NCBI GenBank assembly: GCA_016936335.1
Contig: JAFGXZ010000014.1
Span: 1 to 7,477 of the forward strand
Source: Fidelibacterota bacterium
GTDB lineage: Bacteria > Fidelibacterota > UBA2242
Reading direction: 5' to 3'
DNA length: 7,477 nt
A model generated the notes under the pieces. That model was not told where the DNA came from and searched no databases. It worked only from the letters and a program-made list of their open reading frames with translations. Each line of letters opens with the position of its first letter. Position 1 is the stretch's first letter. The position numbers and the translations under genes are program-made. Shown one piece after another: positions 6,329 through 7,477 of this stretch.

Positions 6329-6334
6329 TATACT
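6329..6334 (+). promoter_or_regulatory. Possible -10 box for the amidase-like lipoprotein gene
   Basis: TATACT matches the TATAAT consensus at five of six positions and would give a leader of roughly 55-60 nt before the ATG at 6398. No good -35 hexamer is found at the normal distance, so the call is tentative. Confidence 0.25.
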
Positions 6335-6386
6335 TTTTCATGGACATCAACGGATCCGTTGCCTATTTTACCAGAGAATATTTACC

Positions 6387-6391
6387 AGGAG
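6387..6391 (+). promoter_or_regulatory. Ribosome binding site fixing the amidase-like start at 6398
   Basis: AGGAG lies 6 nt before ATG 6398. The alternative upstream TTG at 6359 has no such site and would put 13 polar residues ahead of a lipoprotein signal peptide. Confidence 0.7.
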
Positions 6392-6397
6392 AATTCC

Positions 6398-7291
6398 ATG
6401 TTTCGAAAATCCCTTACAATCATAACAATACTCATTGTCACTCAACTCGGTTGCAGTAAAGATCTGCCACCATCAAAAAAGATCTTTAAAATGTCCAACG
6501 TTGAAATCGATCATCTGCTCACCGAAACCACCCGGAAAAATATGACCATTACCGAGAGAATCAACTATTTCTCTGAAATGTTTCTGGGCATGCCCTACGA
6601 TCTGACCTGCACCGGCGACGGTCCGTATGCCTTATATGAGACCCGCCCGCTGGTGAATTTTGACGAAACCAATTGCATGGTGTTCTGCGAACATGTTCTG
6701 GCATTGTCAATCTCTGACAGCTGGGACAATTTCTTCAATAACCTGCAGCAGATTCGCTATCAAAACGGTATCATCGGCATGCGCACCCGTAATCACTATA
6801 CCATGGCGGACTGGCTGCCCGAGAACAGCTGGCTGTTGGATGATGTTACCCGGAAAATAGGAGGCCAGTATACCAAAACCACCACCCGCACAATCTCCCA
6901 TAAAACATTTTTCCAGAAGAAGGGTATCTCCGACCTGCGTTATGTCAAACCGGACCGGGAAATGACCATTGATTACGTTTCCAAAGAAGATTTGCTGAAC
7001 GTCAAAAAAAATGTGAAGCCCGGTGATATCCTGGCATTTATTTTTGCCAATAAAACCGATATCTTCTCTGCTCATATGCTGATGATTGCCGAAAAAAACG
7101 GAAAGTTATATATTCGTGAATCTTCGAATAGCAAGATGACAACGTTTGACACTCCCTATGATGTATGGGTCAATAGTAAACTGGATATGGACAAGTATGC
7201 CGGTTTATGTTTTATGCGAATTCGTGAGGATTTAAATCAAGCCGGTAAAATCATTCTGCCTTGGGAAATATCAACACTTAAGAAAAAATAA
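6398..7291 (+). CDS. DUF1460 family lipoprotein, N-acetylmuramoyl-L-alanine amidase-like
   Basis: The 297-residue protein begins with MFRK, a hydrophobic stretch (5-17) and QLGC, making Cys19 a likely lipidated residue; position -3 (Gln) is atypical for a lipobox. The body fits the DUF1460 family of cysteine amidases: RPLVNFDETNCMVFCEHVLA at 83-102 with probable nucleophile Cys93, then LQQIRYQNGIIG and the HYTMADWLPEN segment at 133-143. KPGDILAFIF (207-216) and SAHMLMIAEKNG with probable catalytic His226 follow, then RESS at 240-243. Family members cleave the amide between N-acetylmuramic acid and L-alanine or related muropeptides, and here this would occur in the periplasm. The start at 6398 is preferred over the in-frame TTG at 6359 on signal peptide and ribosome-site grounds. 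It seems monocistronic, divergent from the acyltransferase. Activity is inferred, not shown. Confidence 0.83.
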   Translation: MFRKSLTIITILIVTQLGCSKDLPPSKKIFKMSNVEIDHLLTETTRKNMTITERINYFSEMFLGMPYDLTCTGDGPYALYETRPLVNFDETNCMVFCEHVLALSISDSWDNFFNNLQQIRYQNGIIGMRTRNHYTMADWLPENSWLLDDVTRKIGGQYTKTTTRTISHKTFFQKKGISDLRYVKPDREMTIDYVSKEDLLNVKKNVKPGDILAFIFANKTDIFSAHMLMIAEKNGKLYIRESSNSKMTTFDTPYDVWVNSKLDMDKYAGLCFMRIREDLNQAGKIILPWEISTLKKK

Positions 7292-7312
7292 GTTTTAGAC
7301 GAATCCAAATAA

Positions 7313-7359
7313 TGGAAGCAATGTCGTTCTTTATATGGACGATCCATTGTTCCAATTTT
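7313..7359. terminator. Hairpin between convergent genes, probable terminator
   Basis: Three stacked helices can form: TGGAA/TTCCA (7313-7317 with 7350-7354), CAATG/CATTG (7319-7323 with 7345-7349) and TCGT/ACGA (7324-7327 with 7339-7342), interrupted by a one-base and a two-base bulge, with an 11-nt loop. TTTT at 7356-7359 follows on the + strand. It sits 22 nt after the amidase-like stop and 14 nt from the end of the facing gene, so it may serve both directions. Confidence 0.45.
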
Positions 7360-7367
7360 CCGGATAC

Positions 7368-7477
7368 TTAAAATTTATAACCGGCATTAAAATACAGAAC
7401 CATCTGTTTTGTACCGGGCTGATAGACACTTTTTTCACTGCGGCTGAGAATCAATTCAATGGGACCCAGCGGGCTTA
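7368..7477 (-). CDS. C-terminal end of an outer-membrane beta-barrel protein (partial)
   Basis: Only the last 35 codons plus the TAA (complement of 7370-7368) are inside the window; the gene continues beyond the right edge. The peptide begins SPLGPIELILSRSE and ends LYFNAGYKF. A conserved (S/T)PLGPI(E/R)L strand, a short loop, then an alternating final strand ending in Phe is the pattern of BamA/D15-type surface antigens and of the barrel domain fused to patatin-like phospholipases. The terminal Phe is the usual BamA recognition signal. The N-terminal domains that would separate these options cannot be seen. It is convergent with the amidase-like gene. Confidence 0.65.
   Translation of the reverse strand, partial: SPLGPIELILSRSEKSVYQPGTKQMVLYFNAGYKF

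Noticed and set aside
6359..6361. TTG start for the amidase-like lipoprotein
   Set aside because: ATG 6398 has AGGAG at the right distance and begins a proper signal peptide.

Overview
The window looks like a piece of a mid-GC chromosome from a Gram-negative bacterium. The signs are two lipoprotein signal peptides, the C-terminal strand of an outer-membrane beta-barrel protein, a Tat signal and a DUF1460 amidase. The lipoprotein at 2459-3706, an FN3 module followed by a repeated (W/Y)DGxxW propeller, resembles families I associate with the FCB group (Ignavibacteria, Calditrichota, KSB1 and relatives). The phylum is an inference. No rRNA, tRNA, CRISPR array or transposase gene is visible.

Layout. 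Positions 3-2357 hold a tight + strand operon: the end of a beta-propeller protein that enters from the left edge, then spmA and spmB with an 11-nt gap and an 8-nt overlap. A 28-bp palindrome starts directly after the spmB stop. Positions 2459-3706 encode the FN3/propeller lipoprotein, and a second 28-bp palindrome with the same outer arms but a different core follows it. Positions 3707-4287 have no convincing intact gene; the minus strand holds short lysine/glutamate-rich reading frames that look like the remains of a gene.

Positions 4288-5319 encode a Tat-exported double-[4Fe-4S] protein related to epoxyqueuosine reductase (QueG). An in-frame TAG cuts it exactly between its two cysteine motifs. 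Convergent to it (5418-6236, minus) is a stand-alone 2-oxoacid dehydrogenase E2-type acyltransferase domain with a TTG start. Divergent from that is a DUF1460 amidase-like lipoprotein (6398-7291). The right edge holds the last 35 codons of a minus-strand outer-membrane barrel gene, separated from the amidase gene by a hairpin.

The common theme is the cell envelope: exported, lipid-anchored or membrane proteins dominate. Apart from the spmAB operon the genes do not form an obvious pathway. The strongest points for a second look are the amber codon in the exported QueG-like protein and the pair of equal-length palindromes whose cores differ but remain self-complementary. I found no convincing new multi-gene system.
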